From CBFGRV01 sp965651265 (lineage in GTDB: Bacteria; Bacteroidota; Rhodothermia; Rhodothermales; VXPQ01): a stretch of 64,000 nucleotides of DNA. The stretch is from positions 14,416 to 78,415 of the forward strand of contig CBFGRV010000012.1 in the NCBI GenBank assembly GCA_965651265.1, written 5' to 3'. The notes below the pieces were generated by a model. The model was not told where the DNA came from. It saw only the letters and a program-made list of their open reading frames with translations, and searched no databases. Position 1 is the first letter of the stretch, and each line of letters starts with the position of its first letter. Below, piece after piece: positions 26,897 through 35,776 of this stretch. Both the position numbers and the translations under genes were made by a program.

Positions 26897-27292
26897 ATGA
26901 CTACGACCAACTCTGATTATCCCGACTGGACTGTCACGCACGACCTGGCCCTCATTTATCTCGCGCTCACGCATGGTGCCGACGAGGAGCTAGATTCCTC
27001 CGAGGTCGACGCCATGGCTCGCAAGCTGAGCGAATGGGGACAAGATGTCGAGATCGACCGCATAAAAACTATCATGCGCGAGGTGATGCTCGTCTACATG
27101 GGCTCGACGGGTGAGCAGATGCTTGAGACGGCGATCGCCTCCGTACGTGAAACGACGCCCAAACCGACCCGGATCGCCATTCTCAACGACCTGGCCGACA
27201 TTGCGTCGGCCGACGGTACAATCGTCATGGGTGAGGTTGACTTCATTCAGCAGCTTGCGCGTGATTGGGGCGTCGATCAGGATGTTCGCTGA
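26897..27292 (+). CDS. TerB-like protein
   Basis: Acidic, helical 131-residue protein with the TerB-superfamily layout: two repeats around acidic metal-binding turns, LALTHGADEELDSSEVDAM in the N-terminal half and LADIASADGTIVMGEVDFI in the second. TerB-like proteins bind metal ions and were named from tellurite resistance; the isolated versions are often of unknown function. No other ter gene is nearby. It is divergent from the RuBisCO-like gene with 96 bases between, and convergent with the polyphosphate glucokinase gene. Confidence 0.78.
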   Translation: MTTTNSDYPDWTVTHDLALIYLALTHGADEELDSSEVDAMARKLSEWGQDVEIDRIKTIMREVMLVYMGSTGEQMLETAIASVRETTPKPTRIAILNDLADIASADGTIVMGEVDFIQQLARDWGVDQDVR

Positions 27293-27382
27293 GTGAGAGT
27301 TGCTCGCCGGAAGTCGTATGGCGAATGAACCTCCACTACGCCGCCCACACGCCGATCGATGAGCCCCCGACTTCCACGCCCG

Positions 27383-28141
27383 TCACGGATGGACCGGATC
27401 GATGTGGATTGCTGCATTCACGGCTGCTCCAACGATCCCCGCGTCATTTTCCAGCCTGGCCGTCAGGATCTGTGCTTTCGTGCTGAGCAGATGTAGATAC
27501 TTCTCCGACTTGTTCGGCTTGCTGACCCCGCCACCCAGAATGAATGTGTCAATGTCAAAGAGCCGCTCGAGGTGGGCAAGATAGGCCTGTACACGCTGTG
27601 CCCATTCCTGCCAGGTGAGCCGCTCGACTTTTCGCGCGCGATCCGACGCATAATGTTCGGCTACCATGTTGTTCAGAAATAGGTGACCGAGCTCGGTGTT
27701 CGGCAACAACACGCGATCTACGAAAATGGCTGACCCGATTCCCGTTCCGAAGGTGAGCAGCATCACGACACCGCGCAGCTCGCGGCCGCTGCCGAACTCC
27801 ATCTCCGCGACCGCGGCCGCGTCTGCATCGTTGAGTACTACGAATGGGCAGCCGGAACGGTCGCGAAAGAGCTCGGCGACGTTCTTCTCCAGCCACTCAT
27901 CGGAGATATTCGCAGCCGTTAGTGCAACCCCTTGCTTGATCTGTGCGGGAAAACAGCATCCGACAGGCCCTGTCCACTCGAAATGCCGAACGAGCCGTGC
28001 GACGGTTTCGGCCACGGCGTCCGGCTCGGCATTGGGCGGAGTGCTCAGCCGATAGCGTTCAGCCGTCAACTGGCCAGTTTTCACGTCAACGGGTGCGCCC
28101 TTTATGCCCGAGCCGCCAACGTCGATTCCTAGTATTTCCAC
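27383..28141 (-). CDS. ppgK: Polyphosphate glucokinase (ROK family)
   Basis: Sugar kinase of 252 residues that phosphorylates glucose using polyphosphate and often ATP. The N-terminus EILGIDVGGSGIKGAPVD is the phosphate-binding motif of the family. VLNDADAAAVAEM supplies the catalytic aspartate, LLTFGTGIGSAIF the second phosphate loop, and FILGGGVSKP the adenosine motif. The GTG at 28141 directly before EILGID was chosen; a frame reaching 28255 adds a 38-residue cysteine- and arginine-rich stretch without similarity. The gene lies two genes from ppk1, which makes polyphosphate. Glucose specificity is from the family. Confidence 0.85.
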   Translation of the reverse strand: MEILGIDVGGSGIKGAPVDVKTGQLTAERYRLSTPPNAEPDAVAETVARLVRHFEWTGPVGCCFPAQIKQGVALTAANISDEWLEKNVAELFRDRSGCPFVVLNDADAAAVAEMEFGSGRELRGVVMLLTFGTGIGSAIFVDRVLLPNTELGHLFLNNMVAEHYASDRARKVERLTWQEWAQRVQAYLAHLERLFDIDTFILGGGVSKPNKSEKYLHLLSTKAQILTARLENDAGIVGAAVNAAIHIDPVHP

Positions 28142-28304
28142 ATCAGAGGTGTGATCTTGGAGCACGCCGTGCTCCTGCAAGTTTAAACGTCGGCATTTCC
28201 GGACGCAAGGACACGCCGGCTGGCGTCGCCCACTCTCAGACGCCGGCGACCCCACTAGATGTCTCCATCCCGAAAGCGATTAACCCCTAACGATCGACTG
28301 TAAT

Positions 28305-28448
28305 ATGAAGCGACTAGCCGCCCTACTGTTACTCCTGAGTATCGGAGTGTTCAGCTCCTGTCAGTGTTCCGATAAGCCGGAGGTGCCTCCCATTGGGAAC
28401 GCGGCCGCCGAATCGGCGGATGCGGGTGGCGACGTGTTTCCATCGTAA
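28305..28448 (+). CDS. Small lipoprotein, 47 residues
   Basis: A short frame with a good lipoprotein signal: MKRLAALLLLLSIGVFSSC, cysteine at residue 19, then a 28-residue tail CSDKPEVPPIGN followed by AAAESADAGGDVFPS. It begins 163 bases after the divergent glucokinase start and ends 15 bases before dnaG, so it is likely the leader gene of the dnaG-ppk1 transcript. The tail is too small for a fold and may act as a membrane-anchored peptide. No family is recognised. Support is the intact signal peptide and position; it could be lineage-specific. Confidence 0.6.
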   Translation: MKRLAALLLLLSIGVFSSCQCSDKPEVPPIGNAAAESADAGGDVFPS

Positions 28449-28463
28449 GGTTAACCGGCGGCT

Positions 28464-30362
28464 ATGTACTTCTCAGACGAGACGATCGAGTCCGTGCGAT
28501 CCGCGTCGGATATCCTCGACGTGGTTGGAGAGTACGTCCGTCTGAAGCGCAAGGGGAGCAATTTCTTCGGGCTCTGTCCTTTCCATCAGGAGAAGACACC
28601 ATCCTTCAGTGTGAATCCGGAGCTATCCATCTACAAATGCTTCGGATGCGGCGAGCACGGCGACGTATTCAGCTTCGTGATGCGGCTTGAAGGGATGGAA
28701 TTCCCGGAGGCCGTCAGGATGCTGGCGGAGAGGGCCGGGCTGGAGCTTCCCGAGGAAGGGGAAGGGGAGAGGGCACAGGCGGGGCATCGCGAGGCGATGC
28801 TTCATGCCCTGCGATTTGCGGCCCGATTCTATCATCACATCCTCACGCGGACTCCGCAGGGGCGACCCGCGCTGGAGTATCTCCGAAGGCGTGGCTTCAC
28901 CGATCAAGTGGTCACGAAGTTCGGGCTCGGATTCGCTCCCGATACGTGGGACGCGCTGATCCGGGCGGCATCCAAGCATCACATGGCCTCGGACGTTCTG
29001 GAGGAGACGGGCCTGGCCATCCGGCGGCGTGACGACAGCGGCTCATATGACCGGTTTCGCGGGCGCGTGATGTTTCCCATTCTCTCGCATGTTGGGAAGG
29101 TCGTTGGCTTCGGAGGGCGGGTGTTGTCCTCCGAGTCCGATCAGCCAAAGTACATCAACTCTCCCGAAACGCCGGTCTACAACAAGAGCCGTGTACTCTA
29201 CGGGCTCTTTCAGGCGAAGAACAGTATCCGGGAGCGCGAAGAGGCCCTGGTCGTCGAGGGCTATACCGATGTGATCGCGCTCCATCAGGCCGGGATCGCA
29301 AATTGCGTTGCATCCAGTGGGACCTCGCTCACTCGAGAGCAGGTGCAGCTTCTTGGGAGGTATGCGAAGCGCGTCGTTCTCGTCTTTGATGCCGATACCG
29401 CCGGCGCCGGGGCCGCCGCGCGCGGCATCCAGGTGGTGCTTTCCGAAGGCCTGACCGCGTATGTGGTTTCGCTTCCACCAGGTGAGGACCCTGATTCATT
29501 CTCTCGGAGGGGCGGTGCGGAACTCGAGAAGTATCTGGATGAGCATCGCAGGGACGTGTTGGCGTATCTGTACGAGCAGGCCGAACGCGAAGGTCGGTTG
29601 GAGACGCCGGAAGGCGAGGCGGAGGTCATGCACGAGATCGTGGAGACCGTCGCCTCGATGCCCGATCCCCTGATGCAGGAAAGCTACATCCGGAGGGCGG
29701 CTGAAGTGCTGCGAGTGCCTGACATCCGTCTTCACATGGTACTGGAGGATGTCCTCAAGTCGCGCCGACGGAGGACGGCGCCCGCCACGGCACCTGCCCC
29801 ATTCAAAACACGTCCCGAATCCGCCCAGGGACCGCGGCCCCCCGTAAGCAGGAAGCTGAATACGGGGCGCATCCTCCCTGAGGAGAGAACGCTCCTTCGA
29901 TTGATGTACCAGCATGGGTCGTCCCTTATCGAGTTCATACTGGGAAATACAAGCCTCGATGAGTTCACGGCAGGGCCGGCCCGCCAGGCTGCGAGTGCAT
30001 TTCTGCAACAGTACGAAGCAGGGAGCGTCGATCGGTCTACTTTCCTGAACGGCGACTACGGCGACGACGTGCGACGCCTCATGGCCGATGTTGCCATGAT
30101 GCAGTACGAGCCCTCGCAGAACTGGGAGCGAAAGCAGAACATTCCCGTTCCAAGACTCGATGACGATCCCTACGAAGCGGCCATCAGCGCGATGACGCTC
30201 TTGAAGCTCGATCGGGTAAATGATGCGATCGAGAAGCAGCGTCAGGAGATTTTCGAGGCCGAACGCGCCGGAGACGAAATTCAGCCGCTTCAGACCCAGA
30301 TGATGGCCCTAAACGAGCTTCGCCGCCGGATCGAGCGTCGGGAATTCCTGGAGGATGAATAG
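28464..30362 (+). CDS. dnaG: DNA primase
   Basis: Replicative primase of 632 residues that lays RNA primers on the lagging strand. The zinc-binding domain holds C38, H41, C59 and C62 (LCPFHQEKTPSF, YKCFGCGEHGD). The RNA-polymerase core includes RFRGRVMFPI and GGRVLSSESDQPKYINSPET. The TOPRIM fold shows VVEGYTDVIALH and VLVFDADTAG. The C-terminal region after about residue 430 is the variable helicase-binding part, with a proline-rich linker. Its stop is 2 bases before the ppk1 start, so the two genes are transcribed together. Confidence 0.96.
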   Translation: MYFSDETIESVRSASDILDVVGEYVRLKRKGSNFFGLCPFHQEKTPSFSVNPELSIYKCFGCGEHGDVFSFVMRLEGMEFPEAVRMLAERAGLELPEEGEGERAQAGHREAMLHALRFAARFYHHILTRTPQGRPALEYLRRRGFTDQVVTKFGLGFAPDTWDALIRAASKHHMASDVLEETGLAIRRRDDSGSYDRFRGRVMFPILSHVGKVVGFGGRVLSSESDQPKYINSPETPVYNKSRVLYGLFQAKNSIREREEALVVEGYTDVIALHQAGIANCVASSGTSLTREQVQLLGRYAKRVVLVFDADTAGAGAAARGIQVVLSEGLTAYVVSLPPGEDPDSFSRRGGAELEKYLDEHRRDVLAYLYEQAEREGRLETPEGEAEVMHEIVETVASMPDPLMQESYIRRAAEVLRVPDIRLHMVLEDVLKSRRRRTAPATAPAPFKTRPESAQGPRPPVSRKLNTGRILPEERTLLRLMYQHGSSLIEFILGNTSLDEFTAGPARQAASAFLQQYEAGSVDRSTFLNGDYGDDVRRLMADVAMMQYEPSQNWERKQNIPVPRLDDDPYEAAISAMTLLKLDRVNDAIEKQRQEIFEAERAGDEIQPLQTQMMALNELRRRIERREFLEDE

Positions 30363-30364
30363 GT

Positions 30365-32578
30365 ATGCGAGATAGGGCTGCGAGACTGACGAAGGTGGGA
30401 TTGATCGGGAACGGCACGTCCGTAGGCATGCCCGATTTCGCCGTGCCGAGTGCCACCTCGCCGCGTCCCGTTCCTCGGACGGCAGCCTTCGATCACCCGC
30501 ATCTGTTCTTCAACAGGGAGCTGAGTTGGCTCGATTTCAACTGGCGCGTTCTGTATCAGGCCATCGACCCGAGAACGCCGCTACTCGAGCGGGTCCGATT
30601 CCTGTCGATCACCTCCAGCAACCTGGACGAGTTCTTTCGCAAGCGCGTTGGTGGACTGAAGCGGCAAGCTGCAGCCGGTGTCCGTGCACTGTCTCCCGAT
30701 GGACGCTCACCTCAGGAGCAACTCCGGCTGATTCGCTCTGCCGTGCTCCCCATGCATGCGATGATGAATGAAGTCTGGGAGCAACAGCTCAAGCCGGCTC
30801 TCGCTACGGAGGCCGGCATCTACGCACTATCCTATTCGGACCTCACCTCGGCCCAGATCGAACGGCTGCACAGGTTTTTTCAGGCCAATATCTTCCCCAT
30901 TCTGACTCCGTTGGCCGTCGACCCAGGGCATCCCTTCCCGTTCATATCCAATCTGAGCCTGTCCCTGGCGGTCATTCTGCGCCATCCAACCAGGGGGACA
31001 GAGCACTTCGCCCGCCTGAAGGTGCCCACGAGCCAGGGCCGATGGGTTCCATTAGACGAGCCTCACCACTACGTTCCACTCGAGCAGGTAATTGCCAACA
31101 ACTTGCACGAGCTCTTCCGCGGGATGGAGATCGTACATGCGCACGCCTTTCAGATCACGCGCAATGCCGATGTCCGTCGCAATGAGGAGGAGGCCGATGA
31201 TCTCATCGAGCTGATCTCCGACGAGCTGCGCGAGCGTCGTTTCGCCCCCGTCGTCCGGTTGGAGGTAGAGCATTCCATGCCCGAGAGAACGCGCCAGCTT
31301 CTGGCCCGCGAGCTGTCGTTGGGGGAGGACGACATTTACGAGAGCCAGGGGCTTATCGACCATTCCAGTTGCGAGTTCTTCGCTGATCTGGATGTCCCCG
31401 AAGCGAAGTTCGAACCCTGGGAGCCGGTTATCCCCCCACGGCTCCTCTTCGAAGGAGAGTCCAAGGACGAGCCGGATATCTTTACCATCATCCGAAACGG
31501 GGATTTGCTCGTTCACCATCCGTACGAGTCATTTCGGGCCAGCGTCCAGCGGTTCATCGAAGAGGCCGCCGAAGATCCCGCGGTCCTCGCGATCAAGCAG
31601 ACCCTCTACCGCACATCGGAGGAATCACCCATCGTAGAAGCGCTGATCCGCGCGGCCGAACGGGGTAAGCAGGTATCCGTCCTGGTGGAAGTCAAGGCAC
31701 GTTTCGACGAAGAAAACAACATCGAGTGGGGGCAGATGCTCGAAAAGTCGGGCGTTCACGTGACCTACGGACTCGTCGGCCTCAAGACCCATGCGAAGGT
31801 CACCCTTGTTATTCGCGAAGAAGCGGAGGGCCTGCGCGCCTATTGCCATATCGGAACGGGCAACTACAATCCGACCACAGCACGGCTCTACACGGACATT
31901 GGCGTGCTCACGTGCTCCCCGGAGATAGGATACGACGTCATCAACCTGTTCCACTACCTGACCGGATACGCGCCGGAGCAGCATTACCAGAAGCTCATCG
32001 TCGCTCCGCGCGACATGCGTAAGGCGTTCATCGACATGATTCGCCGCGAAATCGATCATCAGCGTGCGGGAAGTCGAGGGCGGATTATCGCCAAAATGAA
32101 CGCGCTCGACGATGTGGAGATGATTGGCGAGATCTATCGGGCTTCACGGGAGGGCGTCAAGGTGGACCTGATCGTGAGAGGGCACTGCCGGTTGCGGCCC
32201 GGATTGCGCCACTACAGTGAGAATGTTCGTGTGCTTAGTATCGTTGGTCGCTTCCTTGAACACAGCCGGGTCTACTACTTCCGAAATAACGGGAATCCTT
32301 TCGTCGGACTCGGAAGTGCGGACTGGCAGCGTCGCAATCTGGACGACCGCGTCGAGGTGATTATCCCCATCGAAGATGCCATCTTGAAGAAGCAATTGGT
32401 GCGGACGCTACACATTTGTCTGACTGACAATCGCCTTGCCTGGGATCTGCACCCGGACGGACGTTACGTTCAACGGAGGCCGTCGAACGGGGAGGTGGAT
32501 AACGGATGCCAGGCCATCATGCAGCGTAAGACCTGGGAAAGGACGAGTGAGCTGGATACCCCGTGGGATATCACGTGA
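30365..32578 (+). CDS. ppk1: Polyphosphate kinase
   Basis: Membrane-associated kinase of 737 residues that polymerises the ATP gamma-phosphate into polyphosphate. The N-terminal domain has FFNRELSWLDFNWRVL and SITSSNLDEFFRKRV. The phosphotransfer core has HHPYESF, RTSEESPIVEALI, VEVKARFDEENN and GLKTHAKV, which carries the histidine that becomes phosphorylated, and later RNNGNPFVGLGSADW. The first 40 residues before FFNREL form an extension; ATG 30428 is an alternative start. It follows dnaG by 2 bases. With ppgK and the pst-phoU genes, it indicates active phosphate storage. Confidence 0.96.
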   Translation: MRDRAARLTKVGLIGNGTSVGMPDFAVPSATSPRPVPRTAAFDHPHLFFNRELSWLDFNWRVLYQAIDPRTPLLERVRFLSITSSNLDEFFRKRVGGLKRQAAAGVRALSPDGRSPQEQLRLIRSAVLPMHAMMNEVWEQQLKPALATEAGIYALSYSDLTSAQIERLHRFFQANIFPILTPLAVDPGHPFPFISNLSLSLAVILRHPTRGTEHFARLKVPTSQGRWVPLDEPHHYVPLEQVIANNLHELFRGMEIVHAHAFQITRNADVRRNEEEADDLIELISDELRERRFAPVVRLEVEHSMPERTRQLLARELSLGEDDIYESQGLIDHSSCEFFADLDVPEAKFEPWEPVIPPRLLFEGESKDEPDIFTIIRNGDLLVHHPYESFRASVQRFIEEAAEDPAVLAIKQTLYRTSEESPIVEALIRAAERGKQVSVLVEVKARFDEENNIEWGQMLEKSGVHVTYGLVGLKTHAKVTLVIREEAEGLRAYCHIGTGNYNPTTARLYTDIGVLTCSPEIGYDVINLFHYLTGYAPEQHYQKLIVAPRDMRKAFIDMIRREIDHQRAGSRGRIIAKMNALDDVEMIGEIYRASREGVKVDLIVRGHCRLRPGLRHYSENVRVLSIVGRFLEHSRVYYFRNNGNPFVGLGSADWQRRNLDDRVEVIIPIEDAILKKQLVRTLHICLTDNRLAWDLHPDGRYVQRRPSNGEVDNGCQAIMQRKTWERTSELDTPWDIT

Positions 32579-32655
32579 TCAAGTACCACGATGCGGGAAG
32601 CACATGAAGTGTACTTCCAGGTAAGCCTTTCCAGGCCGGATGATTCGTCCGGATC

Positions 32656-33093
32656 TCAGTAGTACTTCTCGAAGCGCTTCGGCGACGGGTCGTCGTACGT
32701 TTTCTCTTGCCAGTAGCTCGGGGTTTCGCGATCGATCCGCCGCTGAAGGGGATCTTTGCCCATCATGCGCAAGATCAATCCTATCGGTGTGACGGCCAAA
32801 TAGAAGACGACCGTCAGGATCACGCGCGTCATCACGAAGCCCAAGACGAGTGCCAATCCCATCCACAGGCGATGGGGATGCCGGAGCAGACCAGGAGCCA
32901 CCAGCCCGAGGAAGATGACGACTCCCCCGACGCCGGCGAGCGCATAGCTTGCCGGAGTCGGTGTCCAGCCGTTCCGCCACACCAGGAGGGCGGCGATCAG
33001 GGTGAAGGCCGTTCCGATGGTGACTCCAAAGGGGCGGAGGGCTCGACGACTTTGATCAAGTTGCCGGAGCTCGCTGCGAATGGCCGAGATCAT
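32656..33093 (-). CDS. SxtJ-like membrane protein
   Basis: Small integral membrane protein of 145 residues with three or four hydrophobic segments between residues 20 and 115 (VTIGTAFTLIAALLVW, GVGGVVIFLGLVAPGLL, VILTVVFYLAVTPIGLILR). The C-terminal tail MGKDPLQRRIDRETPSYWQ is typical of the SxtJ family, whose members often sit beside carbamoyltransferases. None is present here. It converges with ppk1 and diverges from the MOSC gene. No biochemical role is known to me. Confidence 0.7.
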   Translation of the reverse strand: MISAIRSELRQLDQSRRALRPFGVTIGTAFTLIAALLVWRNGWTPTPASYALAGVGGVVIFLGLVAPGLLRHPHRLWMGLALVLGFVMTRVILTVVFYLAVTPIGLILRMMGKDPLQRRIDRETPSYWQEKTYDDPSPKRFEKYY

Positions 33094-33131
33094 TGCAAGA
33101 TTCTTCGGTCAGATATGGATTCATTGACCGT

Positions 33132-33752
33132 ATGACGCATTTTGCCAAGATACGAGACATCGTGAAAGTCAATTCGGGACAACGGATGAACGAGGGAGCG
33201 AGCTTAGAACCTGGACTGGAAGAAGTCGCCATCGATCGCGAGCGGGTTGCGGAGCATCTTACGACGCTTCGTGAGCTCTCCTGGGGAAAAAGGGGACGCG
33301 TTGCGGCGCTAATAGAGACACCTCAACCGCATCGGCATGTGATGCGGACGACGGTGCAAGTGATCAAAGGAAAGGGATTCGCCGGCGATCATGAAAAGAA
33401 GTCTTTCTACCGGGGCGCCCTCGTTCCAGGCCGAGAGGTCACAGCCATCTCGGCAGAGGTGCTTCGAACGCTAGGAATCGCCCATCATGTCGTCGGCGAC
33501 AATTTGATCACAGAGGGGATTGACCTGGCCTTACTGGAGCCGGACGACTCACTGGAGGTCGGCGAAGTACTCCTGCGGAGAAGCGAGAGGCCGCATCGCC
33601 CGTGTCGAACATTTCGCGATCGAACGAGTCCGGAGGCCTTCGCCGTCGTGGCACGATACGGATATCGAGGGGCCCTCTTCGTCGTTGAGCGTGAAGGCAC
33701 GATCACGGTTGGCGACCCCTTGACGATCGTTCCGGCTCAACCCTCGGTCTGA
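33132..33752 (+). CDS. MOSC-domain protein
   Basis: A 206-residue protein whose core from about residue 55 (GRVAALIETP, GKGFAGDHEKKSFY, VPGREVTAISAEVL, VGDNLITEGIDLALL, RTFRDRT) is a MOSC domain, the C-terminal domain of molybdenum cofactor sulfurases. Stand-alone versions are thought to handle sulfur on metal cofactors. I see no rhodanese or PLP-transferase domain. The start is uncertain: ATG 33132 and ATG 33186 both keep the domain and neither has a clear ribosome-binding site. Its end overlaps the convergent transglycosylase-like gene by 16 bases. Confidence 0.78.
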   Translation: MTHFAKIRDIVKVNSGQRMNEGASLEPGLEEVAIDRERVAEHLTTLRELSWGKRGRVAALIETPQPHRHVMRTTVQVIKGKGFAGDHEKKSFYRGALVPGREVTAISAEVLRTLGIAHHVVGDNLITEGIDLALLEPDDSLEVGEVLLRRSERPHRPCRTFRDRTSPEAFAVVARYGYRGALFVVEREGTITVGDPLTIVPAQPSV

Positions 33753-35647
33753 CCTAGAGGAAGCGGCGAGAGCGGCCGCGCCTCGAAACGCTGACTACCG
33801 CGAACAGCGCGGAGGACGTCTGCGAGCTTATCGAAAACATTCGATTTCCAGATTCGCTCATGCGTCTTGATGACTTCCAGCTGCATGCGACGATACAGGG
33901 TCGGATTGGTCTTAGCCAGCTCCTCGAATTTGTCGACCAGATACGCTAACCGATCGCGATACTCTCGGGTGAAGCCGAAGTAAGCGATATCGTTCACTAG
34001 CTGCTGATACTGGCGGTCCCAGAGGGTTATTTCGGCTGGATCGGGCCGGCCGTAGGTATTCTCGTCATAACGGAAGGATCTGTCGTCATCCAACACGTTC
34101 ATTCCAGCTGCTTTGAGCGCTTCGGGCGCCCCAGGTGGCAGGAAAAAGCGTACTGCGATGCCCTTCACGTCCGCCGTGAGGCGCAGGTCGGCATTTGGCT
34201 TTACGCTGGCATCTTCTGAGCCACCAGCCGGAAGCGCAAAGTGCTTATTCAGCTTTCTGAATTTGTTATATAGCGTCAGCCCTTCCGTATCCGGACCCCA
34301 ATCGAATTCCTGGCCAGATGCCGCGAGCGTGCGGAGCAGATCGCTCAAGAACAGACGTTCTCCGGGCCGCAGTTGAACGCGGACCGTCCGCAGAGATTTA
34401 GACGGATCCACGGGAATTGACTCTGTCGCACGCAGTGCTCCATAGGCAGATGCGACGTAGCCTCTTGAGTAAGACTTAAAGCTGGAGTTGCGTGAAACGT
34501 GATCGTATCCCTCGGTGACGGCCCACATGTAGGCGTCCATGACGGTCGTTTCCGGTGTGAACCGGTTCGGCTCGGCCGTGAGAAACATCCGGTAGACCGA
34601 ATAGATGTTGCCCGGCCCCGTGTGATAGGCCGACAATCCAGGGATCTCGTGGCCCACGGCGTTGACGTACCCGGCAGCCGTAACGAAGGCCGGCTCCATC
34701 GTCAATAGAGGGTGCCACTCTTCGTAGACGTCGATGGCATTACCGGCAGCGGTAGGGAGCTTATAGTGATGGATGCCATTCTGTCGGAGCACGTATGGCA
34801 TCATCTGGTAGCGACTTCGCGCCCCAACCGGCGATACGAGCCGGTCGTCATTGAACGTCTCGACGGTCCCGATTTCCGTCGTCAGAAGGCTTAGGCCCAG
34901 GAATCGGGCCAACTGCACTTCATATTCGATAAATTCAGCCTCGCGCTCACGGGCCTCGAGCACCTGATTTCGTCGACCCCATTTGACGGTGACGGCCCCG
35001 CGGGGTATCCCGCGAGCCACATATTTCTGCACCAGGTTTCTCGTAGCGTCGCGACGCAGCCGATCGATTCGCCCCCAGTCCCAGCTCTCACCTTCCGAGC
35101 GGTTTTCATACGCAGACCGTTCGTCTTCAAACTCGTAGATCTCGAGAAGCTCGTTCGTTCGGTTGTCGACCACGCGGATGGTGAAGTTGTCGTCGGTACC
35201 CTGTCGCTCCGCGTAGAGATCTAGAAGGTTGCGAAACTGATGAATGACATTCTGCGATGCCGCTGACTCCTCGGACAGGATCGGACCTGCCGTGTAGGGC
35301 CGGAAGAGCACGTCCGGGTGAAGATCGGAACCCTCGAACGTAAAGAGCCCGGCTCCGGAAGACGATGGCCGTTCAAGGACGGGCAGATCAGACTCCGTTA
35401 CTCGTTCAGTCGGCCCAAAAATGCGAAACAAGTCACGAGCCAGAGATTCCAGGCCCCCGGAGATGGTGATCAGGATGAGCAGTGCGAAGATGGCCACGAG
35501 CGACGCCCACAATACCTTCCGCCGCGATGTTTTCGGCGGTAGGGAGTCTTCCATGGCTGCGGGCGAGCCAATATGCTCACTCCCGTTCTGGATTTCGAAC
35601 CCGGAACGCTCAGTACTTCTTTCTTTCTCCGGCTGCATCTCCATCAT
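33737..35647 (-). CDS. Membrane-anchored lytic transglycosylase-like protein
   Basis: A 636-residue protein with one membrane anchor (about residues 45-66, VLWASLVAIFALLILI) and a large outside domain. The middle (about 255-370) shows a divergent SLT pattern: catalytic-glutamate region VETFNDDRLVSPVGARSRYQ followed by MMP, and AYHTGPGNIYSVYR in place of the usual AYNAGPG. Segments before and after have no recognised fold; a hydrophobic beta-rich stretch with LRTVRVQLRPGERLFLSDLL follows. It would act on peptidoglycan in the periplasm. Assignment rests on spacing and a few motifs, so it is moderate. It lies on the minus strand downstream of the C26 amidotransferase gene and ends inside the convergent MOSC gene. 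Confidence 0.65.
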   Translation of the reverse strand: MMEMQPEKERSTERSGFEIQNGSEHIGSPAAMEDSLPPKTSRRKVLWASLVAIFALLILITISGGLESLARDLFRIFGPTERVTESDLPVLERPSSSGAGLFTFEGSDLHPDVLFRPYTAGPILSEESAASQNVIHQFRNLLDLYAERQGTDDNFTIRVVDNRTNELLEIYEFEDERSAYENRSEGESWDWGRIDRLRRDATRNLVQKYVARGIPRGAVTVKWGRRNQVLEAREREAEFIEYEVQLARFLGLSLLTTEIGTVETFNDDRLVSPVGARSRYQMMPYVLRQNGIHHYKLPTAAGNAIDVYEEWHPLLTMEPAFVTAAGYVNAVGHEIPGLSAYHTGPGNIYSVYRMFLTAEPNRFTPETTVMDAYMWAVTEGYDHVSRNSSFKSYSRGYVASAYGALRATESIPVDPSKSLRTVRVQLRPGERLFLSDLLRTLAASGQEFDWGPDTEGLTLYNKFRKLNKHFALPAGGSEDASVKPNADLRLTADVKGIAVRFFLPPGAPEALKAAGMNVLDDDRSFRYDENTYGRPDPAEITLWDRQYQQLVNDIAYFGFTREYRDRLAYLVDKFEELAKTNPTLYRRMQLEVIKTHERIWKSNVFDKLADVLRAVRGSQRFEARPLSPLPLGQTEG

Positions 35648-35776
35648 TCAAAACTACACGGTGAAAGGTACTTCTTTGGCGGCGCCAAACTAGCGGTGCT
35701 CTAAGTACCGAGCTACCGGCCTCACGCTCCTGCGCTTTGGCCGAGGGTGACGGCTTCGTCATCATTTTTACACAAC

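Noticed and set aside
32580..32655. Hairpin-like sequences between ppk1 and the SxtJ-like gene
   Set aside because: Stems are 5 bases or interrupted, and no T-run follows on either strand.
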